From: Cynocephalus volans
Taxonomy: Eukaryota; Chordata; Mammalia; Dermoptera; Cynocephalidae
Reading direction: 5' to 3'
NCBI RefSeq assembly: GCF_027409185.1
Contig: NC_084471.1
Location: 9,962,035-10,026,034, forward strand
DNA: 64,000 nucleotides
Shown here: in pieces, positions 31,640 through 42,934 of the stretch
Position numbering within the stretch: the stretch's first letter is position 1
Layout of the letters: every line of letters begins with the position of its first letter
Notes under the pieces: model-generated
What the model saw: the letters and a program-made list of their open reading frames with translations, nothing else
What the model was told of the DNA's origin: nothing
Databases searched by the model: none
Program-made: the position numbers and the translations under genes

Positions 31640-32664
31640 GCACACTACAAAAGTGCCTGGCCTATAATAGGTCCTCAAATTTCTGTTGAATGAATGAATG
31701 GATGAATAATGTGCCTTCTTGCAGCTCCATTGCAAGAATATAGTCCATCCTTCATTCCCCTGCAGTTTTCTAACTTCAGTCATTTTATGGAGTTAATTTG
31801 TTTGGCTTCTCCTGGCAGTAGTCCCTTGAGTACACATGAGATCATTCATTCATTCAGATAGTTACTGAGCATCAACCATGTGTATTTACCCTGCCTAAAT
31901 AAAATACTTGCTGTGAGGAATTACACAAATGACAGTTGATTACATATATGAAATTTACATTTGACTTATAAAAGCAAATGCTGGGTAAGCTGTTTTTTCT
32001 TAGAGTCTGTTTCAGCTAATGTTTCTTTACCATGTGCATTTACTCTGCTCTCTGTGGAAAAATAACATAGGCTTAATAACAGACACTGCACCTCTGACTT
32101 CTTAGTTGGGAGGAGGCAAAAACATTTCAGAATATCATTCTGGCATAGCTATAGAAATGGCACGTTTCTTTTCTTCCTTACCAATTAGAGTCTGTGAGGA
32201 ATGAGTGGACTGACTTAATTTAGTTTCTAGAACCAAATTGCTTCTTGATCTTGTAGTTAGTCTATAGTTGTATGCTGTCATCATGAAATATGATTATGGC
32301 TAATGTAGACTTTTGTAGGTCACCAAGCAGAATTATTACATGTTATTTTTTTTCAACCAGAAATTTTAAAAGCACTGTTTATCATATACTGATAATTGTC
32401 ATTTTCATGACTTTGGTCAGGCTGCCCTGAATTCTTGAAGCAGCTTTGTTCCTCCCATTACCCAAACTGTCCTTGCCCATTTTTAAAGTTAATGTGAGGC
32501 TAAAGAACTTTAGAAAACAACTCTCTTTGATTAATACTAAATGAATCATCCAGTCTCAGATTTGCTTTCATACTAACCTCTCCCTATATAGTGCCCTTAT
32601 ATAATTAATCTTTTTTTACTTATTTCTTTTTTCCTCGATACTTTTTCTTCCCATTAACATTGTA
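31640..32664. other. L2 scraps then unassigned intron sequence
   Basis: 31640-31702 is a forward L2 tail ('aagtgcctggcctataatag'...'ctgttgaatgaatgaatgga'). 31838-31885 is a short reverse L2 scrap. The rest has no gene or repeat I recognise. Confidence 0.55.
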
Positions 32665-32669
32665 GTGTC

Positions 32670-32714
32670 CGGTGCGCTCGGTGTGGCTGGTCACAAAAAA
32701 AAAAAAAAAAAAAA
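32670..32714 (+). mobile_element. extremely 5'-truncated t-SINE (about 45 bases)
   Basis: Only the last 25 bases of the body ('cggtgcgctcggtgtggctg' onward) and a tail of about 19 A remain. A perfect 14-base duplication AACATTGTAGTGTC (32656-32669 and 32713-32726) shows that it inserted in this short form. Confidence 0.9.
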
Positions 32715-32729
32715 CATTGTAGTGTCATT

Positions 32730-33410
32730 GGGGTAGTAGCTGCACCTAATTGGTATTCTTTTCTCTCCAATATATCTAATGTAATATTTGTACCAAGTGG
32801 GTTTAGTAAATAACCAAGATTTATGGTACATCCTAGTGTGAAGCTGAATAACATGTGTTCAGGGTCCATAATGCATGAACAGTTCAGTACTTTAGATAAC
32901 TGTGGATCTATGTCTGTTCTCCCACTTGGTTTCTTGGCACTTGACCCTGAAAAGGAAGCCAGGGAGATTAAGAGCTGCTTCTATCTGATAATAGCCCAGA
33001 AATTTAAGAGGAGGCAGTTCCCCCAGCAGCAATCTGAGTCTAGTAAGAGAGCTTAACAAACTCCCTCTTACCTGTTCGGTAGTCAGTTTGTGTCTGTACT
33101 GATGTATCAGAGGAATTGATTGAGAGAAATGTAACAGGAATATGGTAACAAGGAAAAAAGAAACGGGCATTGGAATTGCATATATGTGTAATCTTTATTG
33201 CTTATTTTAATTTGGAGAGATCAATTTATCCTCATGATAGGTTTCTCTGATTAGAACTGTTTCTACTTATGCCCAAACGAGAATTAATATCATACTAAAG
33301 AGGACACAAGTTTATCTTCCTTTTAGGATATGCTATTTCGAATACTTGATTGTCTTTGCTGGGTTCGAAAGCACCATCAAAGAATAGATGTACAGCACTT
33401 CACTTTCATT
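32730..33410. other. no gene or repeat recognised
   Basis: Intron-like sequence; open frames at 32823-33056 (plus) and 32892-33170 (minus) overlap each other and lack splice sites. Confidence 0.4.
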
Positions 33411-33414
33411 TTAT

Positions 33415-33535
33415 ATTTCCACCAGCAGTGCACAAGTGTTCCAGTCTCTCTTCGTCCTTGCCAACTCTTGTTATTTTATTTTATTTTTTTTGGATAACAG
33501 CCATCCTAATGGGTGTGAGGTGATACTCTTACACA
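33415..33535 (-). mobile_element. L1 fragment, reverse
   Basis: 'tttccaccagcagtgcacaa' and 'agccatcctaatgggtgtga' are reversed L1 ORF2-end sequence. Confidence 0.8.
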
Positions 33536-33589
33536 TTTTTAGTGTTTTCATATATGATTGGTAGCATAATGTTGCCTCTGTAGCTACTA

Positions 33590-33765
33590 TCACATTACTG
33601 TTCCCCCCCCACAGCACTTATCAGTCATATCTGAAGTGCTTATGTTTAAATTCCATAAAGCCAAGGACCTTGTCCATCTTTATCACTAGTATTCCTACAG
33701 CTCAGACAGTACCGGGGACATTATACTTGTTTAGCAAGTGTTGAATGAATAAATGAATGAAAGAA
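33590..33765 (+). repeat. L2 3' end
   Basis: 'cacagcacttatcagtcata', 'aattccataaagccaaggac' and 'caagtgttgaatgaataaat' follow the L2 order. Confidence 0.8.
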
Positions 33766-33774
33766 TAGGAAGGC

Positions 33775-33945
33775 ATAGTATAATGGTTAAGACCAAACTG
33801 TCTTCCTCATTTGTCATATGGAGTTGATAATGCCTCCTTCATAGAGTTGTGGTGAGATTAAATGAGATCACACATGTAAAACCCTTAGTACAGCACCTGG
33901 CACATTGTAATTATCTGATAAGTGGCAGCTATTATTATTAAAGAG
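33775..33945 (+). repeat. MIR SINE
   Basis: 'agttgtggtgagattaaatg' and 'cagcacctggcacattgtaa' mark the MIR 3' half; the core is partly deleted. Confidence 0.85.
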
Positions 33946-34019
33946 AGGTCATCTGGCCAACAGGGCATCAGTAGACTTGGAATTTAAAAATCGTCATTCT
34001 GTCATCTAATAAGGTATGT

Positions 34020-34140
34020 AATATTTTACTATTGAACAAGTTGTGTATACTCTCTGGGTCTGAGGTGTTTCCTCTTGTAAAGTTGGAGCATTAAGTTAGG
34101 AGACCCCTAAGGGCCCTTCTGTGATTTTCATGTGAACCTT
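34020..34140 (+). repeat. MIR fragment
   Basis: 'ctctctgggtctgaggtgtt' and 'cccctaagggcccttctgtg' resemble the MIR 3' block 'gaggtcccttccagctct'. Confidence 0.55.
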
Positions 34141-34250
34141 ACAGTTGTCACTGTATTCACTTCAGCAGTTATTATCATGTTACAATTGTTAATCCCATAG
34201 TCTAAGTCTCAGAAGCATCTAAATGATAGAATTGATTTAAAATAATTTTT

Positions 34251-34381
34251 TTTTTTTTTTGTCGTTTTTTCATGACCGGCACTCAGCCAGTGAGTGCACC
34301 GGTCAGTCCTATATAGGATCCGAACCCGCGGCGGGAGCGTCCCAGCGCAGCACTCTACCAAGTGCGCCACGGGCTCGGCCC
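34251..34381 (-). mobile_element. t-SINE, young GC-rich subtype, reverse
   Basis: 'catgaccggcactcagccag', 'tatataggatccgaacccgc' and 'gcgccacgggctcggccc' match the copies at 9091 and 50174. The host TTAAAATAATTTTT is repeated on both sides (about 34237-34250 and 34382-34395). Confidence 0.92.
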
Positions 34382-34399
34382 TAAAATAATTTTTTTAAA

Positions 34400-35172
34400 G
34401 AGAAGATAATTTTGTTTTGAAAGTTAAACCATTGAAATAGTTGAAGAATAATTTGCCCTAGTGTGGAGTTTAGTAATGATTTAATATGCCAGGTCATGTG
34501 TGACTACTCAGTGATCATAGAAATGGAGGAATGCAGATTGCATTGATTGCAGTGATAGCTTGGTGGTTTTGCAGAGTTGTGTTGTGCTCAGCTTTTGGGG
34601 AGATAGAGCTTTTGCTTTAAAGATACCTTTTTGTTCATTTGCTATGCTGCTGATTGATGGAGGAAATAAAATAATCCTTAAGAAAAGATTTCTGACTTCT
34701 GAGATATGGCTGGTTGGGTCCCTGTTCTTTGCAAATGTGGAACCAGGTATGCATCCTCAGTCTGGCTGTGCTTGAGAGAAAGAATATTTCACCAATTTGC
34801 CCAACTAAATAGGGGGGTTGTGGCTCCACTCAGCACAGTTATTTATTTTTTGTACAAAAACTTGGAGCAGAGAGTAGAATATTTATTGAGTATCTGTTTT
34901 ATGTTAAGTCCTGTATGCTATCTTACTTGATTTTATTTGTCAACAGGATAGTTGTTTTTGCATGTACATGTTGCTCAGTGTCACTACCCTGTACGGCTTA
35001 CGGGACACTCCTTTAGTTGAGAATGGTCTTTGTGTATTGAGTCCTTACAGTTTCTGTCAAGGAGTCACTGCTGCTAGCCCCAGGAAATACATGCTACCTT
35101 CAAGGAGGAGCTCCTTTACTTTGGTTAGGAGCCAGTAACTTAACGCTGATAGCTTTTGCCATCAAACTCCCT
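34400..35172. other. mostly unassigned intron sequence
   Basis: A reverse MIR/L2-like scrap lies at 34875-34930 ('gaatatttattgagtatctg'). Nothing else recognised. Confidence 0.4.
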
Positions 35173-35262
35173 CTTTTTTTTTTTTTTTTCTGGTGGCTAG
35201 TTGGTGTGGTATGGGGATCAGAACCTTTGACTGCGCTGGCAACTGAGCTAAGCCCCTGTCAG
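35173..35262 (-). mobile_element. t-SINE, reverse, degraded
   Basis: Poly-T, 'ctggtggctagttggtgtgg', 'tatggggatcagaacctttg' and 'ggcaactgagctaagcccc' show an older, shortened copy. Confidence 0.8.
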
Positions 35263-35479
35263 AGCTGCTTTTTGGTGGTCTGATGTCTCTAAGTAGGAAT
35301 CCTGAACACTTTTTCCCCACTGAAAAGTATTACTATTGGTGACTAGGCCTCCGGAAGAAACACATACAGTATGTGTGTATAACACACATGCACACACACG
35401 CAACTTATTTAACTATTAGTGCATTGGTCATGTGGAAGAATTTCTATAATTTAGATCTTTGTTTTTAAACATTTGTTTA

Positions 35480-35665
35480 GTGGAAAGAGTATGAACTATG
35501 GAAGCCACTTAATAGTTATGTGGCCTTGAGTAGTATAAACTCCTTTGGCCTTGTTGTCCTCATCAGTAAAATGGGGATATGCTTATTTTGAAGGGATGCT
35601 GTCAAGATTAAGTGAAACATAATATATGTAAAGTTCATGGGTATTCAGCAGATGTTGGTACTGTT
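35480..35665 (+). repeat. MIR SINE
   Basis: 'tcatcagtaaaatggggata', 'gctgtcaagattaagtgaaa' and 'tattcagcagatgttggtac' are MIR 3' blocks. 35670-36415 has nothing recognised. Confidence 0.85.
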
Positions 35666-36419
35666 CCCCGTTCCTCCTTTCATTTTATTTTTCACATAAC
35701 TGAGTAAAATCTCTCTGAGCATGTATGACTAACTTTTTTAGTCCCTTTATTAAGATTATTTAGCCACATGCCCGAGAAATTGACAATGGAATTTATTTTC
35801 CTTTCCTTATCAATTGCAAGTGCTATTAGGAATTTATTCTTGTTCAGACTTTGGGATGAGGAAATTTTTTTGTTTGTTTTTTGGAAGACAATTAAATGAT
35901 TTTGCTTTAGGCAGCTTTCTGAGATCTGGCCAATTTGGACAGGAAAATTAGAATTACTTTCATAGTGGAGTCCCCACCTGGGACATAGCTGGCAATAGGA
36001 AGAAGAAAGCTTATGCAATCACAGTCTTTATCATGTTCAGTAAAGGTTATTGTCTCTTGAAACACTCAAGGAAGTCCCCTACTCCCTTTCTTTCAGTCAA
36101 GAAGCTGATTGTGGAATAGGAGATGAGTAAATGAAAATTAATCTGACTTTGGCAATTGGAGAATGAGAAGAATGCTAACCCTCAGGCATGTGGACTTGTT
36201 TCAGCTTCCCAGAGATCTCCTCAGATGTCATGAGCCATTTTGTAAGCATTTAGGAAAAACAAAATGAAAACTGTGGATGAGGCCTGGACTAAGTAGGGCA
36301 ATTTAAAAGATTTTAAGTTGGTAATGGAATGCAGTGATGAGTTTTGCCGGCCAAAATAAATTTTGGTGCTTTGGTTTTACTCATCTAAAAATCTTGGTAA
36401 AAAAAGTATTCTCTTTCAA

Positions 36420-37155
36420 TTCATTCTTTCCAGAGTAGCAAGAATGATCTTCTTAAAAACATAAATGGAATTAGTGCATGCATGCCATATCTCTGCAGTT
36501 CTCACCACCTCATCTGGCATCCCTTTTCCCTCAGTTGGCCACACTATCATATGCCGGTCTTTCTTCAGTTCTTTCAGCTTTCCTCACCATATCTAAAAAG
36601 TAGGTACCTTCTGCACGCGAAGTTCCTTTTTGTTTCCTTTATAACTTGGAGAAATTTGTAATTAGGTTTCTGCTTGAAGGCTTGCTTACTTGTTTTTGTC
36701 TTCTTTGCTCTTAGATTATAACCTCATGAAGGCAAAGACCGTGTTTTATCCTTTTCGTCTAGTACATACTGCCACGTGGTAGGTATTTAATAGAAAGTTT
36801 GCCCTCTGTATCCGTGGGTTACGTATTTGTGGATTCAGTCAACCGTGGATCACAAATATATATTTTAAAATATTGCATCTGTACCAAACATGTACAGGCA
36901 TTTTTTTGTCATTATTCCCTAAACAATACAGTATAACAACAACTTACATAGCATTTACATTGTATTAGGTATTATAAGAAATCTAGACATAATTTAAAGT
37001 ACTCAGGAAGATGTGTGTAGGTTATATACAAATACTACACCATTTTATATCGGGACTTGAGCTTCTGTGAATTTTGGTGTCTGTAGGAGGTCCTGGAACC
37101 AACCCCACCAGATACTGAGGGATGACTGTATTTGTTGAATGAATGATAGTTTGCT
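36420..37155 (+). repeat. L2 LINE with a MER2 in its tail
   Basis: L2 3' UTR ('cctcatgaaggcaaagaccg', 'gccacgtggtaggtatttaa') stops at about 36795 and resumes after the transposon with 'tatttgttgaatgaatgata', the expected L2 terminus. Confidence 0.8.
36796..37128. mobile_element. MER2 (Tigger-related DNA transposon)
   Basis: The left end 'ttgccctctgtatccgtggg' and the right end 'ccagatactgagggatgact' are inverted repeats. The interior ('tccctaaacaatacagtata', 'tttacattgtattaggtatt') is typical MER2. At about 330 bases it is essentially full length and noncoding. Insertion at a TA in the L2 tail suits the Tc1/mariner superfamily. Confidence 0.92.
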
Positions 37156-37284
37156 AATTTCTGCTTTCTAGAAAAGTGGATACTTTAGTTCATGAAGGAA
37201 CAGGTATTTATTGCTGATGTGACAATCTGTAAAGGTCAGCAGTGAGTCAAAAACAAATGACTTATTTTGGGGGATTGAATTTCT

Positions 37285-37525
37285 CAGCATTTAACTTAGA
37301 TGATACCTCCTCTGGGAAGCTTTTCCTGATTGATCGCAGTTGGATTAGGTCTCTTGTTTGTCTGTGACACCATGTGCTTGCCACTTTTGTAACAACAGAT
37401 TGCCCACTTGATTCCTTGAGGGAGAGAGAATTTAGTTTATCATTGTATCCTTAGCACTCAGGTTGGTGCCTGGTGCATGGTAGTTGTGCTCAATAAATAT
37501 TTGTTCATTGAGGAATAAGTGTTAG
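37285..37525 (+). repeat. L2 3' end
   Basis: 'gatacctcctctgggaagct', 'ttttcctgattgatcgcagt' and 'gctcaataaatatttgttca' match L2. Confidence 0.9.
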
Positions 37526-37649
37526 AATTGAGGTATATCTTAAGAAATTAACAACTTTTACTCTCGTAGATTATGGAGCTCATTGGTTCCAAGAATCACT
37601 TTGTTCTTGACGTGTTTTTCAAGTTCACCAGATCGTGACATCAGTAAAA

Positions 37650-37885
37650 TTAATTTTTAAATCTTTATTGTGGAGAACTTCAAACACGTATAAAAATAAA
37701 GAGAATAATGTAATGAACCACCACCATGGACCTATCACTCAGCTTCAACAATTATCAGCACACAACCAATCTTTTTAACCTTACTCCCACTTCCTCCTCA
37801 ATGTTTAAAATAAATCCCAGATATTATACCATTTCATCTGTAAACGCTTTAGAAAGGTATAATCAACTTAAATACTAGTTGATTC
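37650..37885 (-). mobile_element. L1 3' UTR fragment, reverse
   Basis: 'gaacttcaaacacgtataaa', 'ggacctatcactcagcttca' and 'aataaatcccagatattata' are reversed L1M-type 3' UTR phrases. Confidence 0.65.
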
Positions 37886-37889
37886 TTGG

Positions 37890-39595
37890 AAAAACCTGAT
37901 ACAAAAATTGCATTCGTCTCCTTGAACTTAAGTGTAGATGCCAGCTGGTGAAATTACGTGTCTCAAGCCACTCCCAAGGCTTGACTCACTGTTGAAAGCA
38001 AATACTCCATTGTAATTGCTGAAATAGCAGCAGTTTGCTAGAATGTGTTATGGGGGTTAAGGATGTTTCTATTGGATAGAGAGACATTACTGATAAATAA
38101 AAACTCTTATGTCAGAGGTAAGTTTTTCTCTTTGAAGATGTGTAAAGACAAATGATACTTTTTGACATTGTACATAAATGCCTTTAAGATTTGTCTAGAA
38201 AATGAAGATGAAATATGGTTGTGGGTTAATAAATTCTTGTAGTTCTTTGTGGGTGAATTCCTAAGTCACAATTAGCAGTAAAATGAAAAGCGAGAGTGAC
38301 AGAAGACTCAGAGATAGAAAGACTCCTAAGCCTTGGGAGGTACATGGTTTAGAACTTGGACCAGAGGAAAAGTCACATGACATTGGTAGTGGTTATTGTT
38401 AATTTTATTCTGGTAGTTTAAATTGTAACCTAGACCTCTGTAAATAGCCTAGCCTGTAAATAAAATTTCCCTTAGGAAGAGAAGGTACAATTTTTTTTCA
38501 GCAAATATTTTAAAGGATTAAGTATTATCCTATAAAATTTAGAGATTGTCGCTGAGTGAATGGTTGGACTAGAATGTGCTTTCTTATGATCCAGTTTTTT
38601 TTGTGGAAAAGAAATGAAGGGGGAAAGAAATGATCATACCCACCTGTAGCTATTTTTTTTTTAACCAATCACGTAGGAGAACAAGATCCTGATTCTAAGC
38701 AGCCACAAATCCCAGCCCTACTAGAACTGCAGCCTTACTTTCTCCTTATCCCAAATCACTATATGAGTCTTCTGTAGGTAAGATTGGTAGGAGATGGTAG
38801 ATGTGGTGATCCCAAGTTTATTCTCGGCAATTTATTTAGAAAATCTGCTCTTTTATTCCCATAACCCTTAGTTAATTCCACTATTAAAGTACTTAGCACA
38901 CAGTGCCTTGAATAGGAATTTTGTCATAATCAGCTGTGTATCCTTAGCATCTAGCACATGGTCAGTTGGAAAATATTTGTTGACACATGATGATCCCTTT
39001 CCAACACTGAGATGGTATGATTTTGTGATTTCTCCTGTGGCCTTGACCCAGAATGTGGTAATAGTGATAGTCCTGTATAGGTTCCTCTCTGTATTGTTCC
39101 TCTTCCTGATACTTTGTTCTCAGGCTCTGGACCATTGTCTTCTTTTGGGACCTTCCAGGGAACAGAAGGAGAGAAAAATTTGTGCTTTAAAGTAGGAGGA
39201 GTATGTCAGACTGAAGTTTATCATTGCTAGGGTCACTGGAATCCTCCATTTGCTATCTGGGTGAATTCAGTGTTGGTAGCACATGCCAGCAGCTCATTCT
39301 GTTTTTATTATTCTTTATCATTTATTGAGATTTGGCCCACTACCTATGACCATGAGGGGGAATGGATTTCAGTTTTGATCTTTAAGCTTTAAAGGATATG
39401 GTTAGTTGTTCGGAATTAATCAGCATCAAACTATATTACGAATATTTCTTTTGTCATTTATATGGTAACTGCTGAAATTAATCTGTTATAAAACTGTAGA
39501 GTCAAGGCCAAATTAAATCTGTGGTTTATCATCTATTATAAGACAGTGAAATGGAAATGTTAAAAAAAAACATTATTTCATCAACCTGACCCTAT
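37890..39595. other. mostly unassigned intron sequence
   Basis: A weak L2-like scrap occurs at 38925-38985 ('gtatccttagcatctagcac'). The open frame at 38908-39195 shows no domain or splice sites. Confidence 0.4.
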
Positions 39596-40058
39596 TTACC
39601 TGTCAGAAAAGTTGGAAAGCTGTTTCAAACTCAACATACACAAAACCAAAAGTAAACTCTTCCCTCCAGTAAACTTTTTTCATCTTTTCCCCCCTGCCTT
39701 ATTTGATGAAGAGCAACTCTACTCTTCAAGTTGCTGTGGTCAAAACTTTGAACTCTTGTCTCTCTCCCATACCCTATATCCAGTATGCCAGGAAAACTTA
39801 CTGGACCTGCCTTCAGAATATAGCCAAAATCTGCCTCTTCTCAATATCTCTGCTGCTACCACTCTGTAGCCACTGTTCTCTCTTGACTGGATCATTATAG
39901 TAACTCCTAACTGATCTCCCAGCTTCTGCCTTTTCTTTTATTGTCAACACAGCAGCCCGAATCATTCTTTTTATACCTACGTCAGATCATGTTATTACTC
40001 TGTTCAAAAACCCTACAGCAGCTCCCTATTCTACTCTGAGTAAAAGTCTGTAAGGCCT

Positions 40059-40466
40059 TGTTTTAGTCTGTGTTGTGTTGCTATAACAGAAATACCTGAG
40101 ACTGGGTAATTTATAAAGGAAAGTGGTTTATTTGGCTTACGATTCTGGGAAAGCTGCATCTGGCATGGGCCTCAGGCTGCTTCTACTCATTGCGGAAAAG
40201 TGGCAGGCAGCCAGCGGGTACAAGCAGATCAGGAGGCAAGAGGAAGCAAGAGAGAGAGAGAGGAGGTGCCAGGGTCTTTTAAACAATCAGCTCTCGTGGG
40301 AACTAATAGAGCGAGAACTCACTCACTACCACTTCTCCCCCAGGGAGAGCATTAATCCATTCACGAGGGATCCACCCCCATGACTCAATCAGTTTCCAGC
40401 ACTGCCACACTGGGGATCAAATTTCCACATGAGTTTTGTAGGGGACAACGCATCCAAACTCCATCA
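40059..40466 (-). mobile_element. MST-type MaLR solo LTR, reverse
   Basis: 'cctgagactgggtaatttat', 'gctctcgtgggaactaatag', 'cacgagggatccacccccat' and 'ggggatcaaatttccacatg' are MST LTR blocks read in reverse. It runs TG to CA and has a perfect 5-base duplication GGCCT (40054-40058 and 40467-40471), splitting the L2. The 86-codon open frame at 40123-40383 is LTR sequence. Confidence 0.93.
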
Positions 40467-40773
40467 GGCCTTATATTATTTGGTCTTTTATTAACCTCTC
40501 TGATCTCAGCTTTTACATCTCCCTTGCTTACTCTGCTGCAGTCGTACTAGCTTTCCTGCTCTTCTTTGAAAATGACAGTCCTGCTTCTGCCTTAGAATTT
40601 TTGCTTTGTTTGTTTCCTCTCTCTGGAAAGCTTTTCCTCTAGATTTCTGCATGGCTAAATCTTTTACCACTGTCAACTCTTTGTTTTAATTTCACTTTCT
40701 CAATAAGGCCTACCCTAATCATTTTATTTAAAACAGTTCCTCTGGTCCCAACACTTCTGATTCCCTTTATTCT

Positions 40774-40820
40774 TTTTTTTTTTTTTTTGGGGGGGGGCAG
40801 CTGGCCAATATGGGGATGTG
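40774..40820 (-). mobile_element. extremely truncated t-SINE (47 bases), reverse
   Basis: A poly-T tail plus 24 bases of body ('gcagctggccaatatgggga' onward) sit between perfect 16-base duplications TGATTCCCTTTATTCT (40758-40773 and 40821-40836). Confidence 0.92.
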
Positions 40821-41169
40821 TGATTCCCTTTATTCTGATCTACCTTTTCTTTTTTTCAAAAATGTTTATTATATTTTAATATCTATATAATTTACTTATT
40901 ATATTTATTATTTTGTTGTCTGTCTCCCCCCATTAGAATATAAGCTCCATGAGAGCAGAGATTTATGTCTGTCTTGACACTGATGTATTGTATGCAACTA
41001 TAGTGCATGGCACATAGTAGACCCTAGCTAAATAATTGAATGAATTATTCATTCAGTGAATGAATGAATGAATGAACGAATGAATGAATTGTGAGCTATT
41101 GAACTGTTTCTTTTGTTTAGATAAATGCTTTCCTGGTACCTAGAGCCAGTACCAACAAAGCAATTTGTA

Positions 41170-41480
41170 TATACCACCAATAACATCTCTTTAACCTTCA
41201 TGGTCATTCTGCAAGATCGGTGGGATTATCCACCTATTTTTTTTTTTTTTTTTTTTTGGTGGCTAGCCAGTTCGAGGATCTGAACCCTTGACCTTGGTGT
41301 TGTAACACCACACTCTAAACAACTGAGCTAACTGGGCAGTCCTTCCACCTATTTTTTTAGGTGAGGAAACTGAGGCTCAGAGAAGTTAAGTAGCTTAGGT
41401 CAAAGTCATATGGTTAATAAGGGTAGGAGCTGAGATACAAATCTAGATTTGACTCCAAAGCTTTCTCTGCTGCCATATTA
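41170..41480 (-). repeat. MIR SINE, reverse, split by a t-SINE
   Basis: 'tctttaaccttcatggtcat' and 'gatcggtgggattatccacc' continue after the SINE with 'aggtgaggaaactgaggctc' and 'taagggtaggagctgagata'. Confidence 0.88.
41241..41343 (-). mobile_element. t-SINE monomer, reverse
   Basis: Poly-T, 'ggtggctagccagttcgagg', 'atctgaacccttgaccttgg' and 'caactgagctaactgggcag'. MIR sequence CCACCTATTTTT is repeated on both sides. Confidence 0.9.
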
Positions 41481-41489
41481 TCTCCTTAA

Positions 41490-41560
41490 ATCATTCATTC
41501 AACAAATATTTATTGAACATCTACCATGTTCCAGGCACTGTTGACAGTTGCAAAACAATT
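41490..41560 (-). repeat. L2 tail, reverse
   Basis: 'atcattcattcaacaaatat' and 'ctaccatgttccaggcactg'. 41565-42200 shows no gene or repeat I can support. Confidence 0.9.
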
Positions 41561-42204
41561 TACTGTGAGTTATTAATAAAAGTATTTCTAATTTTATTAT
41601 CTTTGTTGTGCTCTCCATGGATAGTGAGAAGTTTAATGTTTTTATTCTGTTTATCTGCAACCTCTGCTTAAATGCAGGTAGATTTGGACATGAAAATGGC
41701 TATGGTAAAACAATTATCTAGAGACCAACTTTCTGCTGTCTTCAAGCATTCAAAAGAGCACTGAACTCAACACCAAGAAAAAGAAAAGAAAGCATCTTAG
41801 ATAGTCAAGAAAAAACTTTTGAGCATTGTTGACAATTCCTGAGGAGACTTGAAGTGCCAAAAGCACTTGAGGAATTGGTTTTTTCACCAGAAGTTGGAGA
41901 GTGTTGATTAAACTGGCATTGTCTGCTTATGACTGGTCAGCATTTTTTTTTAAAGAAGAAAGCCAAAAAGCAGGTGAAAGGATATGCAAGAAAAGCAGAG
42001 AAGGAAGAGTGCAATACAATGGTCACTGTAGTGGATAACATTTGAAGTGATGAGTTTTAGACTCTTTCATGCTGGGAAGAGAAGAGGAGCCAGAAGATAA
42101 GACATTTCTTTGTGGGATGAGGATAGACTGGTACCATAGGCACAAGAAATGCAAAAAGGCTTTGAAGCCACAGACATAAGAATCCTCTCCTTTGAAAGCA
42201 AACT

Positions 42205-42930
42205 GAAACCACAATGAGATACCACTTTACACCCGTTAAGATGGCCATTATTAAAAAAAAAAAAAAAAAAAAGGAAAATAAAGTGTTGGTGAGGAGGAGA
42301 AATTGTGTGTTGCTGGTGGAAATGTGAAATAGTGCAGGTGCTTGTGGAAAACAGTTTGGTGGTTCCTCAAAAAGTTAAACATAGAATTACCATATGATCC
42401 AGCAATTCCATTGCTAGGTATAAACCCAAAAGTATTGAAAGCAGGAACTTACACAGATACTTGTACACCACTGGCATTATTTACAGTAGCTAAAAGGTGG
42501 AAGCAACGCAAAAGTCCATCAGACTGATGAATGGATAAACAAAATGACGTATATACATACAATAGAATATTATTCAGCCTTAAAAAGTAATGAAATTCTG
42601 ATACATGCTACAACATGGATAAACCTTGAAAGTACTGTGCTAAGTAAGTGAAAGAAGCCAGATACAAAAGGACAAATAATGTATGATCCCACTTATATGA
42701 GGTACCTGCAAATTCATAGAGACAGAAAGTTGAACTAGATATGACCAGGGGCTAGGAGAATGGGGGGTACTGTCTAATGAATGAGTACAGAGTTTCTGTT
42801 TGGGACGATGATAAGGTTTTGGGAAATGGATAGTGGTGGTGCTTTCACCACACAGTGAATGCACTTAATGCCACTTAAACGTGGTTAAAATAGTAAGTTG
42901 TATGTTATGTATATTTTAGCACACACACAC
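42205..42930 (+). mobile_element. L1 ORF2 end and 3' UTR
   Basis: 'cacaatgagataccacttta', 'ccatatgatccagcaattcc' and 'tacaatagaatattattcag' encode the L1 ORF2 C-terminus in broken frames; a fragment at 42342-42527 still reads ELPYDPAIPLLG. The 3' UTR follows, ending at a short CA repeat (42919-42932). An A run (about 42253-42272) has expanded within it. Inactive. Confidence 0.93.
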
Positions 42931-42934
42931 ACCC

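Larger units (their letters stand above)
39600..41090 (+). repeat. long L2 LINE split by an LTR and a t-SINE
   Basis: L2 blocks in order: 'aactcaacatacacaaaacc', 'gtcagatcatgttattactc' and 'cctacagcagctccctattc' up to 40058; then 'ttggtcttttattaacctct' and 'ctttcctctagatttctgca' after the LTR; then 'attagaatataagctccatg' and the GAATGAATGAAT tail to 41090. Open frames at 39612-39900 are L2-derived remnants. Confidence 0.9.

Noticed and set aside
40123-40383. 86-codon frame as a gene
   Set aside because: It lies wholly inside a reversed MST LTR.
41040-41090. GAATGAAT repeats as a regulatory array or CRISPR-like repeat
   Set aside because: They are the normal short tandem tail of the L2 element.
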